From: Cumulibacter soli
Lineage (GTDB): Bacteria > Actinomycetota > Actinomycetes > Mycobacteriales > Antricoccaceae
Assembly: GCF_004382795.1 (NCBI RefSeq)
Contig: NZ_SMSG01000001.1
Location: 124,001-188,000, forward strand
Direction of reading: 5' to 3'
DNA: 64,000 nt
Shown: positions 25,115-34,279 of the stretch, in pieces
How positions within the stretch are numbered: position 1 is the first letter of the stretch
How the letters are laid out: the number at the start of each line of letters is the position of its first letter
Notes under the pieces: generated by a model
Databases searched by the model: none
Seen by the model: only the letters and a program-made list of their open reading frames with translations
What the model was told of the DNA's origin: nothing
Position numbers and translations under genes: made by a program

Positions 25115-25804
25115 ATGCGTGACGAGGACCAGCGGCATACGACGATGCTGTCTCAGCAGTCAGCTCCCCGCCGGCTCGACGCGGATCCGTTGAAAGTCGC
25201 GGTTGTCTATTACTCAGCGACCGGCACCGTGCATCAACTGGCGCAATCGGTCGCGGACGGCGCGCGCGATGCCGGTGGCAGCGTCCGGGTCGTGCGGGTT
25301 GCTGAGACCGTCACCCGTGAGGTTGTCGAGCGAAATCCCCTGTGGGCCCGGCATCTGGATTCCGCTGGAAGCGTTCCGGTGGCTTCACTCAACGACGTAC
25401 GGGCTGCTGACGTCGTGCTGATCGGATCTCCGACCCGCTTTGGACACGTCGCCTCCCAGCTGCAGGCATTCATCGACACCTGGGGTGAGTTGTGGGGGCA
25501 GAACGCCTTCCAGGACAAGGTGTTTGCAGCGTTCACGGCGTCTGCGACGAATCACGGCGGCCAAGAAACTACATTGATGTCGATCTATACAATGGTGTGC
25601 CACCTCGGCGGCATCATTGTTCCACCGGGTTACACCGACCCGGCGCAATTCGAAACCGGCAATCCTTATGGCGCTTCGAGCGTCTCGCACAATGGGCAGT
25701 TGCCGCCTACCGAAGCCGACCTGCGGTCGGCATACATCGTCGGCCACCGCGCCACCACGGTCGCGCGGGATCTACGCGCTGGCCAAGCAGTCAACCTCGA
25801 CTAA
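25115..25804 (+). CDS. wrbA: WrbA-like flavodoxin/NAD(P)H:quinone oxidoreductase
   Basis: A 229-residue protein (ATG 25115; ATG 25145 is possible). The flavodoxin core starts at about residue 26 with LKVAVVYYSATGTVHQLA, an FMN-phosphate loop, then ADVVLIGSPTRFGHVASQLQ, FAAFTASATNHGGQETTLMS and GGIIVPPGY, all hallmarks of WrbA. The enzyme reduces quinones by two electrons with NAD(P)H and protects against redox cycling. The N-terminal 25 residues are not conserved and may be non-translated. The lipocalin-like gene follows after 18 bp, likely in one operon. Confidence 0.9.
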   Translation: MRDEDQRHTTMLSQQSAPRRLDADPLKVAVVYYSATGTVHQLAQSVADGARDAGGSVRVVRVAETVTREVVERNPLWARHLDSAGSVPVASLNDVRAADVVLIGSPTRFGHVASQLQAFIDTWGELWGQNAFQDKVFAAFTASATNHGGQETTLMSIYTMVCHLGGIIVPPGYTDPAQFETGNPYGASSVSHNGQLPPTEADLRSAYIVGHRATTVARDLRAGQAVNLD

Positions 25805-25822
25805 TCACCTGGAGAGAATTCG

Positions 25823-26227
25823 ATGGAATCTTTGATCGGCGCATGGCGTCTGGTGTCCTCGCGCACGCATCGCGACGACGAATCCTGGGCGGTGTTCGGG
25901 GAGCCTCCGGCCGGACAGTTGCAGTACACCTCCGATGGCCGAATGTCCGGATTCCTGATGGATCCGGCATGGGCGCAGCGCGGTGACCAGGTCGCCGACG
26001 GCCTGACCGAGTTCTTCTCGTACGCCGGAACCTGGAGCGTCGAGGACGACCTCGTGCACCACCACGTCGAGATGGCCTCGCACCCGAAACGGATCGGCGA
26101 GGAGTTTTACCGTCGGGCCCGGTTCATCAATGCCGATGAGTTGGAGTTGACCACGATTCCGGAGACGTCGAAGTCGGGCAAGACCTACCAGACGGTGCTG
26201 CTGTGGCGGCGCGTCGCCGCGGACTGA
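25823..26227 (+). CDS. Lipocalin-like domain protein
   Basis: A 134-residue small beta-barrel protein with GGAGAG upstream. ESLIGAWRLVSSRTHRDDES, GQLQYTSDGRMSGFLM, YAGTWSVEDDLVHHHVEMAS and LTTIPETSKSGKTYQTVLLWRR match the lipocalin-like (Lipocalin_5) family. No signal peptide. These proteins probably bind a small hydrophobic ligand or act in secondary metabolism; function is open. It follows wrbA closely. Confidence 0.82.
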   Translation: MESLIGAWRLVSSRTHRDDESWAVFGEPPAGQLQYTSDGRMSGFLMDPAWAQRGDQVADGLTEFFSYAGTWSVEDDLVHHHVEMASHPKRIGEEFYRRARFINADELELTTIPETSKSGKTYQTVLLWRRVAAD

Positions 26228-26360
26228 CTTTTCCGCCCGCACCACCGTTCGTCGACCCGGGTTAGGTACGCGCAGACCAGTCTCATCCCACGCCAAGGTC
26301 AGCGAGAACGACCTCCCGGCGCGCAACGACGTAGCCGTCGCGCACAATGCGGCAGAAGCG

Positions 26361-27440
26361 TTAGTGCGGCGTGGTGAGGTAGCGCCGGAGGACCTGCTCT
26401 GACTCCTCGATGAGCGCAATCTGCGCCGATTCCTCGGGTTTGTGCGCGAGCCCCGGATCGCCGGGGCCGTAATTGATCGCGGGGATCTTAAAGGCGCTGA
26501 ACCGCGAAACGTCCGTCCATCCGTACTTCGCCGTCACCGGCGACCCGACCGCCTGCACGAACTGTTGCATCACCGGGTCAGTCAGCGCCGGCTTCGCCGC
26601 GGTCGCGTGGTCGGTGATCTCAATGTCGTAACCGTCGAAGAACTCGCGGAAATACGCCTCCGCCTCGGACGCCGAACGGTGCGGCGCATATCGGAAGTTC
26701 ACTTCCACGCTCGCCTCGTCCGGGATCACGTTGCCGGCCACGCCACCGTTGATTCGCACCGCATTCAGTCCTTCGCGGTATTCAATTCCGTCGATGACGT
26801 GCCGCTGCGGCGCGTACGCATGTAACCGCGTCAAGATATCGCCGAGTTTGTGGATTGCGTTGTCGCCGAGCCATGCGCGAGCGGCGTGCGCGCGGGTTCC
26901 AGACACGTTGACCCGCGCGCGCATCGTGCCCTGACAGCCGGCTTCCAGGGCCCCACCGGTCGGCTCCATCACTATCGCGAGTTCGCCGTACAACCACTGA
27001 CGATACTCGCGGGCGATGCGGCCCAGCCCGTTCTTCACCGCGGCGACCTCTTCGTTGTCATAGAAGATGAATGTCAGGTCGTACGCCGGGTCCGGCACCG
27101 TCGCCGCCAGTCGCAGCATCACCGCATCGCCGGCCTTCATATCGGATGTACCGCAACCAAAGATTCGATCGCCCTCGATCCGGCTGGGCAGGTTGTCTGC
27201 GACGGGCACCGTGTCGAGGTGACCGGCGAAGACAACACGTCGATCGCGACCTAATTCGGTGCGCGCGAGCACTGCGTCGCCGCATCGGATGACCTCGAAA
27301 CGGCCGAGGGCGCGCAACTCACGTTCCACTGCATCGGCTAGTGGCTTCTCGTTGCCGGACACCGATTCGATATCCACGAGCGCGCCGGTCAACGAGACGA
27401 CGTCCTGGGTGAGGTCGAGGGCAGGCGCGAGATCAGTCAC
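26361..27440 (-). CDS. dapE: Succinyl-diaminopimelate desuccinylase
   Basis: A 359-residue M20 metallopeptidase from GTG 27440 (leaderless; TACCCT ends 6 nt before). The di-zinc site is visible: His74 and Asp76 in FAGHLDTVP, Asp100 in [10 protein letters not shown], Glu130/Glu131 in YDNEEV, and EPTGG. The C-terminal [12 protein letters not shown] region completes it. It hydrolyses N-succinyl-LL-diaminopimelate in lysine and cell-wall synthesis. It is divergent from dapD, 68 bp away, and dapC lies 3 kb further. Longer in-frame upstream codons are not family-like. Confidence 0.95.
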   Translation of the reverse strand: MTDLAPALDLTQDVVSLTGALVDIESVSGNEKPLADAVERELRALGRFEVIRCGDAVLARTELGRDRRVVFAGHLDTVPVADNLPSRIEGDRIFGCGTSDMKAGDAVMLRLAATVPDPAYDLTFIFYDNEEVAAVKNGLGRIAREYRQWLYGELAIVMEPTGGALEAGCQGTMRARVNVSGTRAHAARAWLGDNAIHKLGDILTRLHAYAPQRHVIDGIEYREGLNAVRINGGVAGNVIPDEASVEVNFRYAPHRSASEAEAYFREFFDGYDIEITDHATAAKPALTDPVMQQFVQAVGSPVTAKYGWTDVSRFSAFKIPAINYGPGDPGLAHKPEESAQIALIEESEQVLRRYLTTPH

Positions 27441-27446
27441 CTGCCG

Positions 27447-27452
27447 AGGGTA
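27447..27452 (-). promoter_or_regulatory. -10 element (TACCCT) of leaderless dapE mRNA
   Basis: On the minus strand TACCCT is followed by CGGCAG (6 nt) and the GTG start of dapE. Confidence 0.5.
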
Positions 27453-27508
27453 CCGAAGCGCTAGTAACCTACTGGTGCAGCCGTCCCGCTCAACACCTGG
27501 AGAGAACT

Positions 27509-28474
27509 GTGCCCGTATCCACCGCCGCCGCATCCGCCGTCGGTCTGGCCACCATCGCCTCGGATTCGTCCGTACTGGATGTGTGGTTCCCCTCCCCCGG
27601 ACTGGTCGACAGCGCCGAATCGGGCACTCTCGAGCTGAGCGCCAAGGACGTGCCCACCGAGCATGGCGACCTGCTTGACCTCGTTGGCGAGGACGACGCC
27701 CGCGGCGTACGCCTCGTCATCGTGCGGACCTCAATCGCTTCGCTGGCCGAGGAACCCGCCGACGCGTACGACGCATACCTGCGTCTGCACCTGCTCTCGC
27801 ATCGCGCGATCAAACCGCACGAGGCGAATATGAACGGCATCTTCGGCAAGTTGACGAACGTGGTGTGGACCAACTTCGGTCCGTGCGCGGTCGATGGGTT
27901 CACCGGCGTACGCGCGAAGTTGCGCCGCCGCGGCGCGGTCACCGTGTACGGCGTCGACAAGTTCCCGCGCATGGTCGATTACGTCGTCCCCAGTGGCGTT
28001 CGGATCGCCGATGCCGACCGCGTTCGCCTGGGAGCTCACCTCGCCGAAGGCACGACCGTGATGCATGAGGGTTTCGTGAACTTCAACGCCGGCACGCTCG
28101 GCAATGCGATGGTCGAGGGACGAATCAGCGCTGGCGTCGTCGTGGGTAAAGCTTCCGACGTCGGCGGTGGCGCCTCGATCATGGGCACGCTGTCCGGCGG
28201 CGGCAAGGAAACGATTTCGGTCGGCGAACGCTGCCTGATCGGCGCGAACGGCGGAATCGGGATTTCGCTCGGCGACGACTGCGTGGTGGAGGCCGGGTGC
28301 TACGTCACCGCCGGCACGAAGGTCACGCTCCCGGACGGGTCCACCAAACGCGGCTCAGAGCTGTCCGGGCAGCACGGCATCCTGTTCATCCGCAACAGCG
28401 TGACCGGCGCGATCGAAGCTCGACCTCGTGAGGGTCAGGGCATCGTGCTGAATGACGCACTGCACGCCAACTAG
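27509..28474 (+). CDS. dapD: Tetrahydrodipicolinate N-succinyltransferase (actinobacterial DapD)
   Basis: A 321-residue protein with GTG start and a GGAGAG ribosome binding site. The N-terminal domain is followed by a left-handed beta-helix with hexapeptide turns: [60 protein letters not shown] and [20 protein letters not shown]. Length and the [17 protein letters not shown] segment match the actinobacterial DapD type. It transfers succinyl from succinyl-CoA to tetrahydrodipicolinate. Divergent from dapE. Confidence 0.95.
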   Translation: MPVSTAAASAVGLATIASDSSVLDVWFPSPGLVDSAESGTLELSAKDVPTEHGDLLDLVGEDDARGVRLVIVRTSIASLAEEPADAYDAYLRLHLLSHRAIKPHEANMNGIFGKLTNVVWTNFGPCAVDGFTGVRAKLRRRGAVTVYGVDKFPRMVDYVVPSGVRIADADRVRLGAHLAEGTTVMHEGFVNFNAGTLGNAMVEGRISAGVVVGKASDVGGGASIMGTLSGGGKETISVGERCLIGANGGIGISLGDDCVVEAGCYVTAGTKVTLPDGSTKRGSELSGQHGILFIRNSVTGAIEARPREGQGIVLNDALHAN

Positions 28475-28503
28475 GCCGCCGCACGCCCGGCCCATGAAGA
28501 CAG

Positions 28504-28554
28504 TTCTGCGGCGGTCTAGGCAAGGCTACGAAAGCCGCCTGGACCGCCGCAGAA
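28504..28554. terminator. Hairpin terminator between dapD and enoyl-CoA hydratase 1
   Basis: TTCTGCGGCGGTC (28504-28516) pairs perfectly with GACCGCCGCAGAA (28542-28554), with a second inner AGGC/GCCT pairing. Confidence 0.85.
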
Positions 28555-28560
28555 TCGTAT

Positions 28561-29382
28561 TCATCGGCGGAAAACGGGCTTCCGCTTCTCCACGAACGCG
28601 GCCACAGCCTCACGATGATCATCAGTCACACCGCACTCCAGATGCCGCTGCACCTCCGCGTGCATCGACGCATCCAAATCAACGACCGACGCCTCAGCAA
28701 GATTCGCCTTCATCCGCGAGAAACACCCACGCGGACCATCGGCCAACGTCTTGGCCAACTCGAAAGCCTTGTCGGGCAACTCATCGAGTTCAACCACCCA
28801 ATTCAACAGGCCCAGGCGCACCAACTCTTCGGAGCGCACCCGATCATTGAAGAAGATCAACTCGCGGGCCTTCGCAGGTCCGACGATCTGGTTGAGCAAC
28901 CACGTCACGCCGTAGTCCCCCGATAAGCCGATCCCGCCGAATGCCGTGGCCATCACGCTCTTCGGCGTACCGACCCGTACGTCGGCAGCCAGCGCGAACC
29001 CCAGTCCGCCGCCGGCCGCGGCGCCCGAGATCGCAGCTATCACTGGTTTTCCGAAGCTATACAGTCGTCCAACGGTCGCTCGTTGGTTGCGGCGCTGGGA
29101 ATCGACCCGCGCCGGGTCGACCTCGCCAGAAGGCCCGCCTTCGCCGCCCTTGGCGTTGAATCCCTTCACATCTCCACCGGAGCAGAAGGCCTTTCCCGCG
29201 CCGGTGATGATCACCGCGCCGACCTCTGCGGACGACTCCCAGTCCTCCAGCAGGGGCGGCATCGCGTCCATCATGGTGCCAGTCATCGCGTTCAGCGATT
29301 CGGGCCGATTCAGCGTCATGATCCCGACGCCGTCACGCACCTCAGCCAGCAGTTCGTTCGTACCCGTGTCGATCGTTGTCAT
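28561..29382 (-). CDS. Enoyl-CoA hydratase/isomerase family protein (tandem copy 1)
   Basis: A 273-residue crotonase-fold protein. Start MTTIDTGTNELL is chosen because GGGGAG lies just upstream; it also matches its neighbour's length. Oxyanion-hole segments GAGKAFCSGGDVKGFN (about 65-80) and AISGAAAGGGLGFALAAD are present, followed by LSGDYGVTWLLNQIVG and GLLNWVVELDELPDKAF. The C-terminal 60 residues are almost identical to the neighbouring copy. By family it hydrates or isomerises enoyl-CoA. Tandem with copy 2, separated by a hairpin, so probably transcribed separately. Confidence 0.92.
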   Translation of the reverse strand: MTTIDTGTNELLAEVRDGVGIMTLNRPESLNAMTGTMMDAMPPLLEDWESSAEVGAVIITGAGKAFCSGGDVKGFNAKGGEGGPSGEVDPARVDSQRRNQRATVGRLYSFGKPVIAAISGAAAGGGLGFALAADVRVGTPKSVMATAFGGIGLSGDYGVTWLLNQIVGPAKARELIFFNDRVRSEELVRLGLLNWVVELDELPDKAFELAKTLADGPRGCFSRMKANLAEASVVDLDASMHAEVQRHLECGVTDDHREAVAAFVEKRKPVFRR

Positions 29383-29417
29383 CTTCTCCCCATCCACCGT
29401 CGTGCACCGCCACCTAG

Positions 29418-29470
29418 TGCTGCGGTGGTTTAGGACTGGCTATCGTCGCCACGCCTAAACCACCGCAGCA
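29418..29470. terminator. Hairpin terminator between the two enoyl-CoA hydratase genes
   Basis: A perfect 17-bp stem: TGCTGCGGTGGTTTAGG at 29418-29434 and its complement at 29454-29470, just after the stop codon of the upstream copy. Confidence 0.85.
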
Positions 29471-29476
29471 TCGCCA

Positions 29477-30298
29477 CTACCGGCGGAAAACCGGCTTGCG
29501 CTTCTCCACGAACGCGGCCACAGCCTCACGATGATCGTCGGTGACTCCACACTCCAGGTGCCGCTGCACCTCGGCGTGCATCGAGGCATCTAGATCCACG
29601 ATGGACGCCTCGGCGAGATTCGCCTTCATCCGCGAGAAGCAACCCCGCGGACCGTCGGCCAGCGTCTTCGCCAGCTCGAAGGCCTTCGCTTCGAGTTCGT
29701 CTACGCCGACGACCCAGTTCAGCAGGCCCAACTCCAGCAGTTCCTCGCCGCGCACCCGGTCGTTGTAGAAGGACAACTGGCGGGCCTTTGCCGGGCCGAC
29801 GATCTGGTTGAGCAACCACGTCACGCCGTAGTCCCCCGATAAGCCGACTCCGCCGAACGCGGTCGCCATCACGCTCTTCGGCGTGCCGATCCGTACGTCT
29901 GCCGAGAGCGCGAATCCCAGACCGGCGCCGGCCGCCGCGCCGGGAATCGATCCGATCACCGGCTTGGGGTAGCGATAGATTCGCCCCACGGTGGCCTGTT
30001 GGTTGCGCCGCTGCGCATCGACGCGTGCGGGATCGACCTCGCCGGTCGCACCGCCTTCGCCGCCGCGCTCATTGAAGCCCTTGACGTCACCGCCGGCGCA
30101 GAAGGCGCCGCCAGCGCCGGTAATGATGACGGCGCCGACATCATCGGAGTCCTCCCAATCGGCGAGTAGGTCGGCGAGTCCGTCCATCATCGCGGTACTC
30201 ATCGCATTGCGAGCCTCCGGACGATTGAACGTCAAGGTGCCTACGCCGTCGCGCACGTCTGCGAGCAGCTCCGTCGTACCGGTGTCGGTCTTAGCCAT
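29477..30298 (-). CDS. Enoyl-CoA hydratase/isomerase family protein (tandem copy 2)
   Basis: A 273-residue crotonase-fold protein with GAGGTGG upstream of ATG 30298. It follows copy 1 residue for residue in length: GAGGAFCAGGDVKGFNERGG, SIPGAAAGAGLGFALSAD, VGLSGDYGVTWLLNQIVG, then an essentially identical C-terminus (DLDASMHAEVQRHLECGVTD). Differences cluster in the N-terminal 60 residues and around 195-215. The pair is a tandem duplication. Substrate specificity may differ. It lies 49 bp downstream of dapC's 3' end on the same strand. Confidence 0.92.
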   Translation of the reverse strand: MAKTDTGTTELLADVRDGVGTLTFNRPEARNAMSTAMMDGLADLLADWEDSDDVGAVIITGAGGAFCAGGDVKGFNERGGEGGATGEVDPARVDAQRRNQQATVGRIYRYPKPVIGSIPGAAAGAGLGFALSADVRIGTPKSVMATAFGGVGLSGDYGVTWLLNQIVGPAKARQLSFYNDRVRGEELLELGLLNWVVGVDELEAKAFELAKTLADGPRGCFSRMKANLAEASIVDLDASMHAEVQRHLECGVTDDHREAVAAFVEKRKPVFRR

Positions 30299-30347
30299 TC
30301 GAATCCCACCTCGTTATTTGGTTCACACGATGTGGGTCAGTCTGCCA

Positions 30348-31442
30348 TTACGAGGTGAGGCGGCTCACGGCCTGTTCGATCGCGTGATCGCTCGCGGTGA
30401 GGGCGACGCGTACATGTTGAGCGCCCGCCGCGCCGTAGAAACTGCCCGGCGCAACGAGGATTCCTCGCTCTGCGAGGTACCCCACTGTGTCCCAGCACCC
30501 CTCTCCGCGGGTCGCCCACAGATACAGTCCGGCGTCCGAGTGATCGATGGTGAAGCCAGCCTGCAGCAAGGTGGCGCGCAGCGACTCTCGGCGTGCCCGG
30601 TAGAGCTCACGCTGCACCGCGACATGCTCATCGTCGCCGTACGCCGCGATCATCGCCATCTGGACCGGCCGCGGCACCAGAAAGCCGAGATGCTTACGGG
30701 TCTCGGTGAGTCGCTTCACGACCGCGGGGTCACCTGCGACGAAACCGCCACGCAACCCAGCGAAGTTCGACCGTTTGGACAACGAGTGCACGGCCAGCAG
30801 TCCGTCGAAAGACCCCTGGCACACGTCTGGGTGCAGCACCGAGAGTGGGACCTCATCGGTCCAGGGCAGATCGATGTAGCACTCGTCGCTGGCCAGCAGT
30901 ACGCCGCGGCGCCGGGACTCGTCGACCATCTTCCGCAGGTGCTCAATGCCGAGCACCCGACCGGTCGGGTTCGACGGCGAATTGATCCAGGTAAGCGCGA
31001 GACGTTGCGGCCCAACTCGCGTGTAGCCGTCGGCGGGGATCGTCGACGCGCCCACGAACGACGCCGAAACCTCGTACGTCGGGTACGCGAGTTCGGGAAT
31101 CATCATCGTGTCGCCCGAACCGATGCCCAGCAGCGTCGGAAGCGTTCCGACGAACTCTTTGGTGCCGATCACCGGCAGCACCATCTCAGGTGTCAGCCCG
31201 GTAATGCTGTATCGGCGTTCGCATGCCTCGACGATTGTCTCGCGCAGACCAGGAATACCGATCGTCGGCGGATAGCCCGGTGAGTTCGCCGATTCGCGTA
31301 CAGCGTCCTGCACAACCTCGGGCGTCGCGTCAATCGGCGTGCCGACCGACAGGTCGACGATCCCGTCCGGATGGGACCGGGCCGTATCGCCGTACGGCGC
31401 GAGTGTGTCCCAGGGAAACTCGGGAAGGTTGATCTCCCGCAT
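30348..31442 (-). CDS. dapC: Succinyldiaminopimelate transaminase
   Basis: A 364-residue PLP-dependent class I/II aminotransferase beginning MREINLPEFPWDTLAPY. It shows LSVGTPIDATPEVV, SPSNPTGRVLG (about 155-165), ASDECYIDL and the PLP lysine Lys223 in HSLSKRSNFAGLRGG. This subfamily, found directly after fdxA in Actinobacteria, converts N-succinyl-2-amino-6-ketopimelate to N-succinyl-LL-DAP. It starts 7 bp after the fdxA stop, so the two form an operon. Together with dapD and dapE it supplies the succinylase branch. Confidence 0.92.
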   Translation of the reverse strand: MREINLPEFPWDTLAPYGDTARSHPDGIVDLSVGTPIDATPEVVQDAVRESANSPGYPPTIGIPGLRETIVEACERRYSITGLTPEMVLPVIGTKEFVGTLPTLLGIGSGDTMMIPELAYPTYEVSASFVGASTIPADGYTRVGPQRLALTWINSPSNPTGRVLGIEHLRKMVDESRRRGVLLASDECYIDLPWTDEVPLSVLHPDVCQGSFDGLLAVHSLSKRSNFAGLRGGFVAGDPAVVKRLTETRKHLGFLVPRPVQMAMIAAYGDDEHVAVQRELYRARRESLRATLLQAGFTIDHSDAGLYLWATRGEGCWDTVGYLAERGILVAPGSFYGAAGAQHVRVALTASDHAIEQAVSRLTS

Positions 31443-31449
31443 CGGCGGG

Positions 31450-31770
31450 CTACTCGGCCTGCGGCGGCAGCGCTGCGACGACGGGATGGTCCTTCGCCTG
31501 CTTGCCCACCTTCGACGCACCGCCGGGCGAGCCGAGCTCGTTGAAGAACTCCACGTTCACGTCGTAATACTGCTGCCACTCCTCGGGGACGTCGTCCTCG
31601 TAGTAGATGGCCTCTACTGGGCATACCGGTTCGCAGGCACCGCAGTCGACGCACTCATCCGGATGGATGTAGAGCATCCGATCGCCCTCATAAATGCAGT
31701 CGACGGGGCATTCTTCGACACACGCCTTGTCGAGCACATCAACGCACGGCAGCGCGATTACGTAGGTCAC
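31450..31770 (-). CDS. fdxA: 7Fe ferredoxin (3Fe-4S and 4Fe-4S)
   Basis: A 106-residue ferredoxin from GTG 31770 with GAGAGG upstream. Cluster ligands fit the Azotobacter FdI pattern: Cys9, Cys17 and Cys50 for the 3Fe-4S cluster, and Cys21, Cys40, Cys43, Cys46 for the 4Fe-4S cluster (CVEECPVDC and CVDCGACEPVCP). The C-terminal extension VPEEWQQYYDVNVEFFNELG is typical of the mycobacterial FdxA/FdxC group. It is a soluble electron carrier. Followed at 7 bp by dapC and preceded by the DUF6113-like gene on the same strand. Confidence 0.95.
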   Translation of the reverse strand: MTYVIALPCVDVLDKACVEECPVDCIYEGDRMLYIHPDECVDCGACEPVCPVEAIYYEDDVPEEWQQYYDVNVEFFNELGSPGGASKVGKQAKDHPVVAALPPQAE

Positions 31771-31829
31771 GGATGTTCCTCTCCACGGTACGACTCGGCC
31801 CTGGCCAGGCCGCCCGATAATACTAGTCC

Positions 31830-32294
31830 TCAGGTTTCCTCGCCTCGCCGCGTACGCCGCATCGCGGGGCTGGAAAACACGATGCCGAGTACGGCGCCCA
31901 GCGCGCCGAGGCCGAGGTACGCCACGCCGACCCCGCTGGAGTGGCTGTTGCCGGAGATCAGCAGGTCCCCGTCGCCGGTCGGCGAGGATGCGACCAGGGC
32001 AATGACTGCCCAGAGGGCGGCCGGCAAGAAGCGGGCAACTACCCAGCCGGTACCGGCGTAGAGCAAGCGCGGTAGCAGGAAATTCGCAGCGAGCGCGATC
32101 GCGGGCGCGATCGGAATCAAGAAACCACCGGGGGCGTGCAGCGGGATCAGGATGACGCCGAGCACGGCTGTCAGCAGCGCGACCAGTCCCCACACAACGA
32201 GGTTGCCTATTCGGGCGACAGTCTCGGCGGGTTTGGCCGACTTCGTAGCGCCAGGAGCATCCGTCGTCTGCGCATCCGAGGTCTGCTTGTTCAC
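31830..32294 (-). CDS. Small four-helix membrane protein, DUF6113-like
   Basis: A 154-residue protein from GTG 32294. After a short polar N-terminus it has four hydrophobic helices: ARIGNLVVWGLVALLTAVLG, APGGFLIPIAPAIALAANFL, VVARFLPAALWAVIALVAS and GVAYLGLGALGAVLGIVF, then a basic tail. Its place beside fdxA/dapC and its helix layout fit the DUF6113 proteins found next to fdxA in other Actinobacteria; that family name rests on context and layout, not on a search. Function unknown. Confidence 0.7.
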   Translation of the reverse strand: MNKQTSDAQTTDAPGATKSAKPAETVARIGNLVVWGLVALLTAVLGVILIPLHAPGGFLIPIAPAIALAANFLLPRLLYAGTGWVVARFLPAALWAVIALVASSPTGDGDLLISGNSHSSGVGVAYLGLGALGAVLGIVFSSPAMRRTRRGEET

Positions 32295-32521
32295 GGTCCA
32301 CAGCCTACTTGCCGCGCCGAGTACGGCCGATGCGGCGCGAAATCGCCCCGCCTTCGCCCCCGCCTCACGGCGGCAGCACCAACACGCATAGCGTTTACAT
32401 AATGTCACTACCTATGTGGCTATTGTCACCACCCATATTTTGCCGCTAACGTTCCAGCGCAAGTCAGCGCGGCGATCGGCTCGCCCACAAGGGCGACTCG
32501 CCACGCGAAAGGCAGGAACTA

Positions 32522-34120
32522 ATGGGCACACGACATGACCGACGCCTCCTGACCACCTCGACACTGGTGGCCATCGGAGCGCTCGCGCTTGCCGGATGCG
32601 GGGAGGCCCCCCAGGACCGTGAAACCAAGGCGACCTCCGACTACCCGACGTCGATCCCCCTTGATGAAGATTTCGATCCGAATGCAACCTTCCGCTGGGC
32701 CTATACGGCGTTTGCCACTGGCTGGGACCCGATCGATAGCACCAACGGCGCGGACATCAACTTCTGGGCGCCGGTCTACGACCGGCTGCTCGAGGAAAAT
32801 CCCGAGGGCAACATCTTGCCGATGCTCGCGACCGCGTACACGCCGGCCGACGACCTCAAGAGCCTTACGCTGACCTTGCGTGAAGGACTGACCTTCAGCG
32901 ATGGTGAGCCCTTCAATGCCGAAGCGGTCAAGTTCAACCTCGACCGCGCGATCGCACCGCCGAGCAACGTCGCGCTCGAACTGCCGATGATCACCTCGGT
33001 CGAGGTCATCGATGAGTACACGGTCAAGATCAATGTGGACGGCGGACTCGGGTCACTGCCGATGGCCCTGACCGCTCGCGGGGGCATCATGGTCTCCCCG
33101 AAGGCGGTGTCCTCGGACATCATCGACACCAAGCCCGTGGGTATCGGACCGTACCTCGCCACCGACATCGTCCCCGGCGATAACGTCACGTTCATCAAGT
33201 CCGAGGACTACTGGGAGCCGGACGCGCAGCGCGTGTCAAAGATGGAGTACCGCCTCATCGCCGACGATCAGGCCCGATACAACGCGCTCGTCGCCGGCGA
33301 GATCGACGGAACTCAGATCAATCCCGACCAGATCGTCGCCGCCGAGAAGGCCGGAATCGAGGTGACCGTAAAGCCATCGGTCAACTTCCTGTTCATCGCG
33401 CTGAACACTGAACTCGCGCCTTTCGACGATCCGGAAGTTCGCACCGCGCTGAGCATGGCGATCGATCGGCAGGCGATCGCCGACGGCGTGTACGACGGCC
33501 ACTGCACGCCGAGCACCCAGATGTTCCAGCCGGGAAGTATCGCGTACGACGACAGCATCGGGGATGGCAGCGACGTCTACCCGTACGACCCGGAGGCCGC
33601 CAAGAAGATCTTGGAGGATGCGGGCGTCGACAACACCGAGTCATTCATCAACATCGCCCCGAACGTCACGATCTATACGAAGATCGCGGAGATCGTGCAG
33701 GACCAGTGGGACGCCATCGGCCTCACGTCCGAAGTCAAGCCCGCTCCCCCGGCGCAGGTCGTGCAGGAGTTCGGACTCGATATGACGGCGGACGTCGCTA
33801 CCGCTATCTATCCGGGGGTGAATGATCCCAACTCGATCATCAACCAGCTCATCGCACCCAGCTCGCTGATGAATCCCGGGCACGCCGAATGGACCGAGTT
33901 ACTGGATCTGGCCGCGGAGGCATCGTCCAGCCTGGACGATGACAAGCGCCAGGCCGGCTACCAGGCGTTCGCCGAGCAGTGGATGACCGAGACGACGAAC
34001 ATGATCCCGATCTGCCACGTACATCTGGCAACCGGCTTTGCCGACAATGTCTCGAATGTTGCGCAACCGATGAGTGGCGCGTCGAACCTGCGAGGCGTCG
34101 CGGTCAGTTCGGAGTCCTAA
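32522..34120 (+). CDS. Orphan ABC transporter substrate-binding lipoprotein (family 5), paralogue of 6640-8229
   Basis: A 532-residue protein with AGGCAGGA before ATG 32522. The lipoprotein signal ends at LALAGC (Cys26). Shared features with the first copy: TGWDPID(S), VYDRLLEENPEGNILPML, LTFSDGEPFNAEAVKFNLDRA, TKPVGIGPYLATD and a Cys residue pattern HCTPSTQMFQPG against LCTPQIQPWPE. It binds an unknown solute at the outer face of the membrane. No permease or ATPase is adjacent. It is followed by a hairpin and then convergent typA. Confidence 0.9.
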   Translation: MGTRHDRRLLTTSTLVAIGALALAGCGEAPQDRETKATSDYPTSIPLDEDFDPNATFRWAYTAFATGWDPIDSTNGADINFWAPVYDRLLEENPEGNILPMLATAYTPADDLKSLTLTLREGLTFSDGEPFNAEAVKFNLDRAIAPPSNVALELPMITSVEVIDEYTVKINVDGGLGSLPMALTARGGIMVSPKAVSSDIIDTKPVGIGPYLATDIVPGDNVTFIKSEDYWEPDAQRVSKMEYRLIADDQARYNALVAGEIDGTQINPDQIVAAEKAGIEVTVKPSVNFLFIALNTELAPFDDPEVRTALSMAIDRQAIADGVYDGHCTPSTQMFQPGSIAYDDSIGDGSDVYPYDPEAAKKILEDAGVDNTESFINIAPNVTIYTKIAEIVQDQWDAIGLTSEVKPAPPAQVVQEFGLDMTADVATAIYPGVNDPNSIINQLIAPSSLMNPGHAEWTELLDLAAEASSSLDDDKRQAGYQAFAEQWMTETTNMIPICHVHLATGFADNVSNVAQPMSGASNLRGVAVSSES

Positions 34121-34170
34121 CCAGTTCCGGTACCCCGGCCGCAGGTCGAGGACCTCCTAGTTCGACACCA

Positions 34171-34209
34171 CAGCGGGCTTCCGTGCAGAAACGCTACGGA
34201 AGCCCGCTG
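34171..34209. terminator. Bidirectional hairpin terminator before typA 3' end
   Basis: CAGCGGGCTTCCGT pairs perfectly with ACGGAAGCCCGCTG around an 11-nt loop. Confidence 0.85.
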
Positions 34210-34279
34210 TCGGTCGCGCAGAGCGCGATGCCTACCTGAGGCGTCCAACCTGCTGTCGTCCGGTGGCGCGGCGTCCGAC

